64,000 nt of DNA from Stomoxys calcitrans. Its lineage: Eukaryota > Arthropoda > Insecta > Diptera > Muscidae. Every line of letters begins with the position of its first letter. Position 1 is the first letter of the stretch. A program made the position numbers and the translations under genes. The notes under the pieces are model-generated. The model was not told where the DNA came from and ran no database searches. It saw only the letters and a program-made list of their open reading frames with translations. Shown piece by piece: positions 42,105 through 52,608 of this stretch. The DNA is taken from the NCBI RefSeq assembly GCF_963082655.1, contig NC_081553.1, positions 154,853,441 through 154,917,440 of the forward strand. The letters are read 5' to 3'.

Positions 42105-42436
42105 GGAAAATAGTCAGAGCCAGCGAATATATAAATATCTAAATCCAAATATAGCCAATCTCTATCTAAATGAGAGATACTCTATATTGAATATTAGTTG
42201 GATTTTCAAAGCGCGTAGTGGAATGATCCACCTGAAATATAACTGGTTCAAATCTGGAGAACAAATCAGTGAATGTAAACTTTGTAATATGAAGGTAATA
42301 GAAACATTATAGCGCTTTTTAAGAAATTGCCCAGTACTTAGAGAATTTCGTTTTGCATCATTTCGAAAAACAGTAACTGAAGAAGAAGAACTTTTCAAAT
42401 TTAATGATATTCGCCCTAACAGGCAAAAAATTTAAA
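42105..42436 (+). pseudogene. C-terminal fragment of a non-LTR retrotransposon
   Basis: 42088-42312 and the following bases give 'RSGMIHLKYNWFKSG', 'SECKLCNMKVIETL', then after a stop 'RFLRNCPVLREFR'. The Cys-x2-Cys ... E-T-L ... F-L-x2-C-P pattern is the C-terminal zinc-like motif of several non-LTR RT proteins. It differs from LOA-1 and LOA-2 here. Low-detail assignment. Confidence 0.45.
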
Positions 42437-43190
42437 AAATGAAAAATTCGGCAGAGCACGACCGGGATTCAAACCTGGGCAAACGGAACAACAGCGAAAG
42501 CCGTAGCCGTTGTGAAGCGTTCGAAGCTATCAATACAACTTTCAACAGATGCACAAAATCATGCTTAGTATGGAAGAAGTGTAATTTTTCACATAGAATG
42601 AATGTCTGTCATTACACAAAAATACATGCATTGGGAAAAGTATAGCTAATAGACAGGGTTTTCGAGCTTGGTTAATGTGGTAATTGTATCATAGATGCGT
42701 TTTTGCTATTACTACGATTCAAATACAACATACCAACGTACGACCCTTGAAGCCATCACACCTAATATAGTTGAAAAGTCTTCTAACCAAAGATAGCAAC
42801 ACACACCAACTCCTATGGGACGCGTTTCGTCTTTTTCCATTTGCACCTCCGATCATTGAGCTCGTCTCGAAAGAGAAACAAACAAAAATTATCAAAATAC
42901 TTAATAATGAACAAGAAAATGACTGGAATAACTTAGCAATCTACATTATAGTGAGTTTTAAGTATCGAAATATCTAATATAATTCTGCAGAAGATTTCAA
43001 AAATAAAGAACACTTTTTAAATGTATGTAACTGCATTATGAAAATTTATTCAATAAGGAAGAAGAAATATTAAATGTTTCGGAACACATCATCCACTCTC
43101 TGGTGACTGTTGAACTAAACTACCACGTTAATATTCCCATTTCTTTCATTTATTTTACGAACATATTTTACCAAAGGGCAAATTTTCAAC
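42437..43190. other. Unassigned DNA with a tRNA-like B-box fragment
   Basis: On the minus strand near 42465-42485, CAGGTTTGAATCCCGGTCG resembles a tRNA B box and may mark a decayed SINE, but the T stem mispairs and no A box or cloverleaf is convincing. 42771-42977 is open for 68 codons without recognisable motifs. Confidence 0.3.
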
Positions 43191-43193
43191 TTA

Positions 43194-43390
43194 AGGCTGG
43201 TACTATATTCGTTTTTCACAGTTGAAAACACTTATTTTTCACGGTTACTTTTTTACACTACAAAAATGTTCAGGAGTATTAAGGGAATGTCCTACTGAAT
43301 GAAATCAGCAAGTTTTTTTGCTTTATCGTCTATTATCTAAAAAAGTAATCACGAAAAATTTTCGTAAAAAAACTAACGTAGTACCAGCCA
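43194..43390. mobile_element. 197-bp MITE, PIF/Harbinger-like
   Basis: Imperfect terminal inverted repeats AGGCTGGTACTATATTCG and TGGCTGGTACTACGTTAG (right end read on the minus strand), flanked by TTA at 43191-43193 and 43391-43393. The 3-bp TTA duplication suggests PIF/Harbinger. No coding capacity. Confidence 0.6.
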
Positions 43391-43515
43391 TTAATTGTGA
43401 ATAAATTATTATTTTACGCTGCCGTTTCGTTAGATATACATTTAAATCTCTAAGAAAAATCCATCTAATTGCTGGTTTTCCAATCGTAAGTGATTTATTT
43501 CTGAATTTACTCTTC

Positions 43516-43639
43516 CTATTCCATTTTAACCTTCGATATCTTCTTCCGTGTTTTTAACTTCTCATCCAAAATTGAATTTTTTGTATCAGTTATAACTTTT
43601 ATAAGTTCGAATGGAGAAATGTCACTTGAAACTACAGGT
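43516..43639 (-). pseudogene. Short open stretch abutting the LOA-1d tail, origin unknown
   Basis: Reading leftward from the LOA-1d tail, about 40 codons are open before TAG (43516-43518). The peptide is protein-like ('VSSDISPFELIKVITDTKNS') with a Lys-rich end. LOA-1d would have inserted upstream within it. No family recognised; chance cannot be excluded. Confidence 0.2.
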
Positions 43640-44841
43640 GGTTGGTTAGGTTAGGTTTAGTTGGCAGTCCGCCATCAGACTCACTTAGACGTTTTCGTCC
43701 ATTGTGATACCTAGTTCCAACCGTTGAACCATCCAGATCGCTTTAAAAAGTCCAATAACTTGCGAATGTTCACATCCGCTAAATCAGACAGGTTCTCAAA
43801 GAAATGAGAACCTAAAGTTGAACTCCTTCTAACTGCCAGTGCGGGACACACACCCAGAAGGTGTTCTATAGTCTCTACTTCGTCAATATCCCTACAGATC
43901 CTGCAAAAGTCGTTGCTGGCAACCTGCAGTCTCTCACCATGTTTTCCGATTTTACAGTGACCTGTCATGACGACCACAATGACTGAGACGTCTGTTCTAG
44001 ACAATGACAGCAAAGCAGTAGACCTCTTCAAGTCTAGATTAGGGCACATAGTTTTGGAGTGCTCACAGCTCCCTCTTTGTGACCATTTATCATTTGTTGT
44101 CCTTCGGGTCTGGTCTTGAAATCTTAGCTTATATGTCGCTAGAGGCATACCTACAGATTCCAGTGTTCCTGGAATGTGTAGGGTAGTTCCTTGTCTCGCA
44201 AGTTCATCCGCCTTACAACTCCCTGGGATATCTCTGTGGCCCGGCATCCAGAACAGGTGAATTTTGAACTGTTCAGCCATCTCGTTGAGAGATCTGCGAC
44301 AGTCGAGGGCGGTTGTTGTGTTCAGAAATGCGTTCTCCAGGGATTTAATGGCTGCCTGGCTGTCTGAGAAGATATTAAGGACAATCGTCGTAATGACATT
44401 ATATCTTAGCCATTCCACCACTTTCTTAATTGCAAGGATCTCTGCTTGATACACACTGCAGTGGCCGGGTAATCTTTTCGATATGACCAGTTCTAGATCT
44501 TTAGATTACACCCCAAATCCCACCTGGTCGTTTAGTTTGGAACCATCCTTATAGAAGTCTTTGTAACTTCTATTGCTAGGGATATCGAAGTTCCAATCGG
44601 TTCTATCAGAAATAGAGGTACAGTAATTTTATCAAAAAGCGGCTCAGTTAGGGTGTATCCATACTGCCTGGAACATCGGATATTGTATCAAGGATGACAC
44701 AGTGTCCGTAACCGCCACATTACCAATAAGAAAGCTACCTTAACCTGACGGTAGTGGTCGCTACAATTTGGGTAGCTAATTTTATACCCAGACCACTTTA
44801 GGTAGCCCACTTTGGTGCTGCATGTAGAGCTTCCTGAAGTA
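43640..44841 (-). mobile_element. LOA-1d: RNase H to 3' end, inverted
   Basis: The best-preserved LOA-1 RNase H/C-terminal block: a 247-residue open frame (43711-44454) with 'NIFSDSQAAIKSLENAFLNT', 'LFWMPGHRDIPGSCKADELA' and 'CRICRDIDEVETIEHLLGVC'. The catalytic DGS part lies beyond its start in another frame (about 44530). The 3' tail on the minus strand is CCTAACCTAACC (about 43644-43655). The 5' end is cut at a TA by a fold-back element at 44842. Confidence 0.8.
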
Positions 44842-45122
44842 AAGGGTGATTTTTTTGAGGTTAGGATTTTCATGCATTAGTATTTGACAGATCACGTGGG
44901 ATTTCAGACATGGTGTCAAAGAGAAAGATGCTCAGTATGCTTTGACATTTCATCATGAATAGACTTACTAACGAGAAACGCTTGCAAATCATTGAATTTT
45001 ATTACCAAAATCAGTGTTCGGTTCGAAATGTGTTCATTCACCGTAACGTTGCGTCCAACAGCATCTTTGAAAAAATACGGTCCAATGATTCCACCAGCGT
45101 ACAAACCACACCAAACAGTGCA
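44842..45122. mobile_element. Left half of the fold-back Tc1/mariner-like element, second copy
   Basis: Same sequence as 25910 onward, including the arm-to-loop junction (CATTCACCG|TAACGTTGCG), then truncated inside the loop after CCAAACAGTGCA. Preceded by TA (44840-44841). The right arm is absent and LOA-1 sequence in the opposite orientation follows. Confidence 0.8.
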
Positions 45123-45545
45123 ATTGCGATTAGGGAAAAGTTTCCAAGCACTCTTAAGGCTTAAATGGAACGAGCACGTTGAGAAGCGCCGCGTTGTATA
45201 ATGCAGCTCTGTACACAAATGGTAAATAATGAACTCGCAAAAATAAAACAATTTATCTTTGACGTCTAAAAACACTACCTGCGTGTGGCAGCACAGTATG
45301 GCGCACGTTTTCAAGTTCCAAAGTTAAAATTTTTTTCAACTTTTCCGCGTTGGTTTTTTGAAATTTGTGTGCAGAGTTGCATTATTGCAACGCGACGCTC
45401 CAAACCAAAATTCATTCTGTTTCGGCCTTTAGAGATATAATTCAGTAAGTTCTAGGTACGACAGCGAAGTGCGTCACCGAATGTTGCCTAGACGTAAATC
45501 CGTGTAATTCAGAAGTAGTTCTTTTCAGCAGGAGATACAAGTTAC
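45123..45545 (+). mobile_element. LOA-1 RT fragment (plus), split by a MITE
   Basis: 45123-45156 matches 21299-21329 (ATTGCG(A/G)TTAGGG.AAAGTTTCC) and 45429-45545 continues it (AGAGATATAATTCAGTAAG, then AGACGTAAATCCGTG). The intervening MITE occupies 45157-45428. Confidence 0.7.
45157..45428. mobile_element. 272-bp MITE, PIF/Harbinger-like, inserted in LOA-1
   Basis: Terminal inverted repeats of about 70 bp (left ...GCGCCGCGTTGTATAATGCA, right read in reverse ...GCGTCGCGTTGCAATAATGCA, then CTCTG.ACACAAAT on both). TTA is duplicated at 45154-45156 and 45429-45431; removing the element restores CACTC-TTA-GAG of LOA-1. Non-coding. Confidence 0.7.
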
Positions 45546-45930
45546 TTACTCAAAAAAAAAAAAAAATATCGCGAACATTTTTTGAATTAATAATTTTTTA
45601 ATTGTATCAAGATTTGTTTTTTTTTTTTAATTACGGTCGTGAGAGAAATTAAGGCAGTTATTATTTTTATTCAATCTGAACTTTTTTCAATTGCGATCGT
45701 GATTGAAATTTTGGAAATTTTCAATCAAAAAATTAATGGATTTAATCATTTTCTTAATTAAATCTTTAAAATTTTGAATATAAAATGTGATTAAAAATTT
45801 TATCGTTTACAACTAAACAATAACGGCCTAGACCACTAACTTCTCAAATTCATTTACTTCTTTGAAAACAGATGATTTCATGGAGTGAAAACAGCTATTT
45901 TCATTGATTTGGCGAACGAATTGAGTAAGA
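45546..45930. other. Very AT-rich DNA, no gene recognised
   Basis: A- and T-runs (A15 near 45550) and AATTAA-type words, similar in style to 48200-48340. Nothing coding. Confidence 0.4.
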
Positions 45931-48035
45931 AAAAGACGGTACAGGGATGGAAAACTCAATACAGCCTAACGAATAGGGACCCGACAATGGAACCATTACC
46001 GACTTTAGAAGGATTCCGAAGACTAGGGTAAGCAAATAACCTAATACGGAAACATCAGGCAGTGCCGATGAGATCATCATCATCATCAAGGAACGGCCGA
46101 TGAGATCATCATCTACTCCCAAGAAGAACATTTTCTGGAGAACCAATAATTGAGGTTATCCAGATAAAACTCCACCTGAGGGAGGAGAAAATCAGCAAGA
46201 GCAATATTCATGTTGTCTTTATTCAGGAGCCATGGACAACCCGAACAAAGTTTCTGGACTGAACCATATCAACTACCATTTATTCTATGCAAAATCTGGT
46301 ACTCGGCCGAGGACTTGCGTTATTTGTCATACAAAGTAAAATTATCAATTTTCCCCAGAGTTGTCAACGTCGGATGCAACATTGATGAGACAGGGAGACG
46401 GTGGAGCATACCGGGTATCACTTTATCTGTCTTTCGACTCTCCGACACCGCCACCCAAGTCGGTGTTGCAGCGGCTGGAAGGCAAAACAGACAGGAGATG
46501 AGTTACCAATAGGGTGCGATGCGAACTCTCACCACATTCCGTGGGTTAGTACCAGCATTCATAAGCGGCGCCAAGCCCTGGCAAAATTCTTGAATTCTAA
46601 CTACCCAATACCTTATATTGGCAACACTGCTACCTTTGTTAATAGGATTCAAAAGGAGGTTTTAAGATATGACAATATTTTCGAAAAATCTAATCGATGA
46701 GTTTCAGGATTGGAGAGTCTCCAAGTAGCACTCCTTCTCTGATCATCGCTATATTAGATTTGGAATAGCACGGCCAGCGCCGAATCCGCTAAGTTTCCTT
46801 AAAAAATTGAAAACCAACTGGCCAAAATTCGGAAGACTACTCAGAAGAAGACTTGAGCAAGATAATTTAGATTGCCCAAGCATAGAAGACATTGGCGACA
46901 ATGTCAACAGGACATTGTCCTCTTCGAGAAAGCAAATCAGCCCAAGAAAAACCCTGGATGATCGGGTAGATTCGCAACATTGGGAAAGAGGTCTGCAGAC
47001 TTTATAGCAGAGCACGTCATAAAAAAGCGGAAGTATATTGGTATGTGTATTACACACGGCTCAAGGAATACAATAAGATTACCTGAGCGGCAAAACGTGC
47101 CTCCTGGAAGTTTTTCTGCGAACAGGTCGATAGCGTTAATGACGCCGCCAAGATAAAAAAATTTCTCTCAAAAACCCATATCCAAATTGAAACTTTAGTA
47201 GACGACATGGGAGTGAGAGCAGAGACAACGGAGGACATTTGAGGCCTTTGAATGAAAACCCATTTTTCACTGGATACGACGGGACTCATGGAGACACTTG
47301 GAATAATGACGTTGATCGAGGGTTAATAATTACTGAATTTATGGTGAAGGAATCCTTGAGGAGCTTCAAAACATTTAAGTCACCAGGACCTGATGGAATA
47401 TTTCCGGCGTTACCATTACCGTTACCATTGCGGCTATGAGACTTAAGGCGATGAGAGAATGGATAGAGGATAGCAGCAGGTCATACCATCGCGGTGTAAT
47501 CTAGCCGACGATAGGAAAGCTGGAAATAATGAAAGAGGTTTCCGATCGGATACCTGAGATGACATTTGAGATCGTGTGCGAGGCACTGCTGCCAGCGTCA
47601 CAGTATTGGATGGAAGGAACCCCTGGATGGAAGAAACCTTGCCTGACCATAATACGGTGCTGCAGGCGGAGGTCCGGGCGATCACGGAATGCGTGAGTTG
47701 GTGTGATGCTAACGAGAGGACGTCGAGTGTGAACATCTTTACGGACAGCAAACTGGCCATAAGGGCTATATCAACTAGGACGCTAAAGTTACGAACAGAG
47801 TTGTAGTGTAAGAACGAGATTAACGCTTTCTCTGAGAATGGCACGATTCGCATCGATTGGGTACCGGGCCATCGCGTAGACGATTTGGCAGTGAAGGCCG
47901 TAGGACTGCCGGTAACAAACTTGACCATTACTAAAAGGAAGTAAGCAGGAGATCCGCAAAGCACTTGGGATTATAACAGGACACATAGCCCTACGACCTT
48001 ACTTATGCAAATTGGGTGCGGGAAGTGAAGATGAT
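45931..48035 (+). mobile_element. LOA-2c: LOA-2 copy with the RT deleted
   Basis: 46170-46260 decodes as the endonuclease start ('NIHVVFIQEPW'). 46300-46700 is more endonuclease (the same order as LOA-2b). 46740-47060 is the linker ('RFGIARPAPNPLS', 'KTNWPKFGRLLRRRLEQDNL'). 47200-47410 is the RT start ('SPGPDGIFPAL'). At about 47412 it jumps to the counterpart of 25355 (CGGCTATGAGACTTAAGGCG), so RT is missing, and continues into broken RNase H (47560-47960, 'SSVNIFTDSKLAIRAI'). Stops throughout. Confidence 0.7.
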
Positions 48036-48364
48036 GATGAAACAATATTTTTTAATTTCATTTTAGGAGAAACCACCGGAGCTTTTTTCTAAGGGGTGAT
48101 CATGGACCCAAACCTAAACTTCAAATTCGTGTTTAAGGAGTTTTACATATGTGAAGCATGTTACATCGAAATCGATGGTGCGCCCTATACATCGTTTTTT
48201 CGGAAAATTTTCAATATAACATTTGCATATTTTCACTAACATTTTTAATTGATTCAATTAAAAAATTAAGCTATATTACGAAAATTTAGAAAAAAAATTA
48301 TTTTTATTATTTAGTTAGATCAATTAAAAAAATCATTGGAGTCTTCAAAAATTGGAACTACAAT
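48036..48364. other. AT-rich DNA, no gene recognised
   Basis: 48040-48190 has a 45-codon open stretch without motifs; 48200-48350 is A/T-rich. Confidence 0.4.
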
Positions 48365-48710
48365 ATCCCTGGTAATTGCTCCCATATAACCCGATATCCC
48401 GATTTGTCTTCTTAAGCAGGAGGGCAATTATTATCCAATTTGGCAAAATTTTTGTTCTGTGACGTGTTCTATGACATATAATAGATGCGATCCAAAACTG
48501 ACATAGCTCCTACATAAACGGATCTACTGACTTTACTTCTAGAACCTCTAGAAGGCGTTCTCGTATCTGATTTTGTTGGAATTGCATAGCCACTGTATCT
48601 ATGATCTCTCACATACGTGCCAAATATGGTCTGAATCGGTCCATAAGCTGATATAGCTCCCATTTAGACCGATCTCCCTGTTTTACTTCTTGTTATTCCT
48701 AAGGCAAAAC
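48365..48710 (-). mobile_element. R8: R-family fragment, inverted
   Basis: Two interior modules on the minus strand (GATCGGTCTAAATGGGAGCT, 'TGGACCGATTCAGACCATAT'). Both ends of the family are missing. Confidence 0.6.
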
Positions 48711-49079
48711 CTTAAAAAATTGTCACCGTTTAACTGAGGAGAAAAGTTTCACACAGCTTCTTAAAAATAGTGCTTCCCCAAGAAATTGATTTGTTTTGGG
48801 TGTAGCAACCAACATCATATAGAAAGTCAACACATCCACTATTTCATTTCAGAAAACATAATTCGTTTCACATAAAAGAAAATTTCGCCAAGTAAACTTA
48901 TTTTCTGAAAAACTTTGGTTTGTTTACGATAAAAGTACGTGTTTTTTGCGATAAATTCTTGCAAGAATTTGTGACTAATATAAAGTTTTTTTTACATCGA
49001 CAATACAGAAATGCTAAAATTCAATAACACAAGCAATAAAATATTTTACATTGTTAACTTAATAAACATATAATTTACA
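48711..49079. other. AT-rich DNA, no gene recognised
   Basis: Contains TTCTTGCAAGAATTTGTGAC near 48957, shared with 14294, so at least part is an old repeat. Confidence 0.35.
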
Positions 49080-49578
49080 ATTTTTTACTAGAAAATGGAT
49101 ATTTAGGATTTGGGTTCTTTTTAGTCTTCTAATTTCATTGCTTTCATTTAGTAACGATATTGCTATTGGATTAAAATGGTTGCTGAGTCTATCGAGGTAG
49201 TTATTGCCTTTTCCGATTATTTCGTCCTTCATTTTTCTTATACCAAGATCGTTGTGAATATAGCTGTTTTTTACAAACCAAGGCTCATTGGTAATCAGTC
49301 TAAGGGTCTTGGACTGCTATCTCTGCAGAATCTCCAGGTTGATGTTACTTGCGGTCCCCATAATTCTATTCCATAAGTCCAAACTGGTTGAAGGATCGAT
49401 TTATAAAGAATAATTTTATTTTCCAGACTGAGTTGTTATTTGGGTCCAATTAGCCAATACATTTTTTTTTTGTTTTTCCGTCAACTTTAGTTCTTTTAGA
49501 CTTGATATGCTCTTTATACGTAAGTCGCCTGTCCATACGCTGACCAAGGTATTTAACACAACCAGACTTTGGGATCAC
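49080..49578 (-). pseudogene. Jockey-clade RT C-terminal fragment
   Basis: On the minus strand from 49578: 'SGCVKYLGQRMDRRLTYKEH', then in pieces 'LYKSILQPVWTYGIELWG'. This is the region after the catalytic domain in Jockey-type proteins (compare 'AKYLGFTLD' and 'YKQTLKPLWQYGIQLWGCA' in the intact copy). Frameshifts and stops follow. R5 interrupts its upstream side. Confidence 0.7.
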
Positions 49579-50733
49579 AAAACAAGTAAAAGTAAGGCTA
49601 AGTTCGGCCGGGGCGAATCTTATATACCCTCCACCATGGATCGAATTTGTCGAGCTCTTGCCACGGTATCTCTTTTTTGGCAAACAAAGAATAAAAGAAA
49701 AAAATTGCTATATTATTGGAACCGTAGTAGAAGTCATTGTGTATAATTTCAGGCAAATCTAGTAAGAACTGCGCACTTTAGGGGCTGAAGAAGTAAAATA
49801 GGGGGATCGGTTTATAGGGGAGCTGCATTAGCCTATAAACCGATTCATGCCATATTCGACACGTATGTTAAAGGTCTCATGTTGTGCCTTATGGACCGAT
49901 TTGAACCATTCTTTGCACAGTTGTTGAAAGCTATAACAAAAGACCTCATGCAAAATTTCAGCCAAATCGGATAATAATTGCGTTCTCTAGTGGCTCAAGA
50001 AGTCAAGACCCCAGATCGGTTTATATGGCAGCTACATCAGGTTATGGACCGATTTGAACCATACTTGGCACAGTTGTTGGATATCATAACAAAACACGTC
50101 GTGCAAAATTTCATTGCAATCGTCTAAGAATTGCGCCCTCTAGAGGCTCAAGAAGTCAAGACCCAAGATCGGTTTATATGGCAGCTATATCAAAACATGA
50201 ACCGATTTAAACCATACTTAACACAGTTGTTGGAAGTGATACCAAAACACCACGTGCAAAATTTCAATTAAATCGGACAAGAAATGGGCCCTCTAGAGAC
50301 TCAAGAAGTCAAGACCCCAGATCGGTTTATATGGCAGCTATATCAGATTATGGACCGATTTTAACTATTCTTAGCACAGTTATTGAAAGTCATAACAAAA
50401 CAACTCATGCAAAATTTCAGCCAAATCGGATTAAAATTGTGCGCTCTAGCGGATCAAGAAGTCAAGATCCCAGATCGGTGTATATGGCAGTTATGTCAAA
50501 ACGTGGACAGATATGACCCATTTACAAACCCAACCCACCTACACTAATAAAAAGTATTTGTGCAAAATTTCAAGCGGCTAGCTTTACTCCTTCGAAAGTT
50601 AGCGTGCTTTGGACAGACAGACGGACGGACATGGATATATATACTTAATGGGGTTTTAGACGAATATTTCGAGGAGTTACAAACAGAATTACGAAATTAG
50701 TATACCCCCATCCTTCGGTGGAGGGTATAAAAA
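49579..50733 (+). mobile_element. R5: long R-family repeat
   Basis: Head AACAAGTAAAAGTAAGGCTA, then TTCGGCCGGGGCGAATC; tail ACGAAATTAGTATACCCCCA, then GGTGGAGGGTATAAAA. About seven interior modules and a short GACGGACGGAC tract. With R1 it is the longest well-formed copy. Confidence 0.8.
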
Positions 50734-50884
50734 AGTCGGGGCAATATTCTCGTCTTAAAGTAAAGGTCACACTAGAAGATTTTTCGGGATTTACTTTTAT
50801 GTGTAACACAATTCTAAAAATTATAAGCAGATCTAAGTTGGTAATTCAAACTCTTCTTGAGTATATTTGGATTTATTTCGATGT

Positions 50885-51000
50885 TATTATACACAATTAT
50901 ATTAAAAGCCCTCCATGTTGCTGTAATGATTTTAGTCATTGGACGTACCTATGCCAAACTTTAAAAATTGTCAATTTCCGAGTTAGTTACATTTTTTTTG
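50885..51000 (-). repeat. S-repeat fragment, inverted
   Basis: TGTAATGATTTTAGTCATTGGACGTACC and the following AAACTTTAAAA..TGTCA.TTTCCGAGTT (given in two pieces) match the reverse of 63355-63440. It is part of the S repeat at 56587 and 63175. Confidence 0.5.
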
Positions 51001-51003
51001 TGT

Positions 51004-51143
51004 GTAGGTATTGCAATGAACGAGCCGATTTGTTTGCAAAATGTGCTGCCACGGCTGGCTGGCCTCTCTCCACTAGCCTGGCTAATGAATTAGGAAGTGA
51101 TTCTGAGTGGGAGCTTAATAAAATTCAAAATGTTTTAGAGTAG
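51004..51143 (+). pseudogene. RNase H-end fragment of a non-LTR retrotransposon
   Basis: The frame gives 'CNERADLFAKCAATAGWPLS', resembling the end of RNase H domains ('GNE.AD.LAK.A') in I- or Jockey-group elements, then a stop at 51141. Too short to place in a clade. Confidence 0.45.
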
Positions 51144-51727
51144 TTTCTTGTCACCACTACTCTGGCACGAATGTATGTACATATGTACATAACAATATTT
51201 TGCTGGATTTGTGGTTCATGCAAAACCTTTTTGATTTCATGAATATTTTCTTAATTTTCTTGAATAACCAAAAAAGTTGCATTATTATTTATCAGAAGCT
51301 TTTTGCTTCGCGTTGAAGCGGCCTACCACACTTTTCCCCACATATGCATGTACGTTGTACACACATACGCAGTACATTTTTCCGTCTGCAGACGTAATAT
51401 TGTAATAGCATTACTTTGTTTGAAATTACTGTTCGCTTGAAATGATTTCACTGCGGTTAAATTGCGCGTTCACATCTCCAATTAAATTATGTTTCCTTGA
51501 CAACTGTTTCTTCAAATAGTTTATATGGCATTACACAGTGTTTTGATGAACGCTGTCATTATCACAGTAAACGGATTCTACATATGTTCAACAAATGATT
51601 ATACAAAGCATTTTCCCCGTTCGATTGTAATAACAAATGCCTTCAACGAATTATTTTCTTACCACTGTGCAATGTGAGTTTCATCTACAATTTTTGTCAC
51701 CCCTTCAAATAAAAGATTTCGCGCATG
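51144..51727. other. Unique-looking intergenic DNA upstream of a candidate host gene
   Basis: I found no match to the other repeats of the window. Mixed composition with GTATGTACATATGTACAT runs and no ORF. It may hold regulatory DNA for the exon at 51799, but no specific site can be named. Confidence 0.4.
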
Positions 51728-51760
51728 TTATATTCGCTTTAGTTTATCATCGTTGTTCAA
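51728..51760 (+). promoter_or_regulatory. Possible core promoter of the candidate host gene
   Basis: TTATATT (51728-51734) lies about 28 bases before TTCAAAG (51756-51762), a spacing that fits TATA box to initiator. TTATCATC at 51744 is an alternative initiator. Weak motifs; the call depends on the exon downstream. Confidence 0.25.
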
Positions 51761-51798
51761 AGCGTTAGAGTAACCAAGTTCATTAGCAGTACTCGAAA

Positions 51799-51902
51799 AT
51801 GTGTCTTAAATGTCCCTTTGGCTTGTATTTAATTTTATATATGGCTTTTTTCGCGTTGAAAGTCTCGAATGCAGTGCCAAAATACGAAACTAGTAGCGGA
51901 AA
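51799..51902 (+). CDS. Candidate first coding exon of a secreted host protein (partial)
   Basis: ATG (51799) in the context CGAAAATG opens 34 codons plus two bases, then GTAAGT (51903-51908), a consensus splice donor. Residues 7-20 ('FGLYLILYMAFFAL') are hydrophobic and are followed by K-V-S-N-A, then V-P-K-Y-E: a textbook signal peptide with likely cleavage after Ala25. No repeat of this window overlaps it, unlike nearly everything around. The intron would begin at 51903; R6 starts 54 bases in and HEL-E follows. The mature protein begins 'VPKYETSSGK'; I do not recognise it. Exon 2 is not certain (see findings). A chance ORF with a fortuitous donor is the alternative. Confidence 0.5.
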
Positions 51903-51956
51903 GTAAGTTATTTTTTTAACTATCACAACATTGTTATCCAATGTGAAGTGTTGTAA

Positions 51957-52590
51957 ATAAGTAAAAGCGTGCTAAGTTCGGACGGGCTGAATCGAATATA
52001 CCCTCCACAATGGATCGCATTTTTCAAGTTCTTTGCACGGTTTCTCTTCATAGGCAGAAACTAAAAAAAAATATTATGGGAGGTCAAGTAATAAATGAAT
52101 AAGAATTGCTTCCTGTGTGTGCTCAAGGAGTTAAATTAAGAGCGAGGTTCATAAGAAAGCTATATCAGGTTAGAGATCGACTCGGATCATACTGGGTTTA
52201 GATGTTGGCCATAGCAGAATTCATCGTACGAAACTTAAACCAAATCGATTAAAAGTTGTGCCTTTTAGAGGAATGAAATCGAATCGAAGAAAAAAATCGA
52301 TAGATCGGTTTATATGAGAGCCATATCAAATTATAGACCAATTCCGATAATACATGGCGTACATTTTGGCGTTCATGGTATAAGAAAGGAAATTTCAGTG
52401 CAAACGAATAACAATTACGCCCTCCAGGAGCACAAGAAATAATATCGGGAGATCGGTTTATATGGAAGCCATGGAACTATTCAGATGATACTTGGAACGT
52501 ATATTGAAGGTCATAGTGCAAAATTTCAGCCACTTCGAATAAGCTTTGAGCCCTCTCAAGATTCAATGTTAAAGGTTAGTCTTGAATCTG
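51957..52590 (+). mobile_element. R6: diverged R-family repeat in the putative intron
   Basis: Head AAGTAAAAGCGTGCTAAGTT, then CGGACGGGCTGAATCG and CCCTCCACAATGGATCGC. Diverged modules follow (GATCGGTTTATATGAGAGCC). The 3' end is missing; HEL-E begins just after. Confidence 0.7.
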
Positions 52591-52608
52591 CCTCTTTTGT
52601 ATAAACAA

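Noticed and set aside
42437..42520. Possible tRNA gene or SINE on the minus strand
   Set aside because: Only a B-box-like stretch; the T stem mispairs and no A box or acceptor stem could be built.
49579..50733. Repeats of ~150 bp considered as a satellite or CRISPR array
   Set aside because: Modules are diverged and bounded by the R head and tail; this is the interior of an interspersed repeat.
51004..51143. Possible host exon immediately upstream of the signal-peptide exon
   Set aside because: The peptide matches the end of an RNase H domain of retrotransposons and follows an S-repeat scrap, so it is element-derived.
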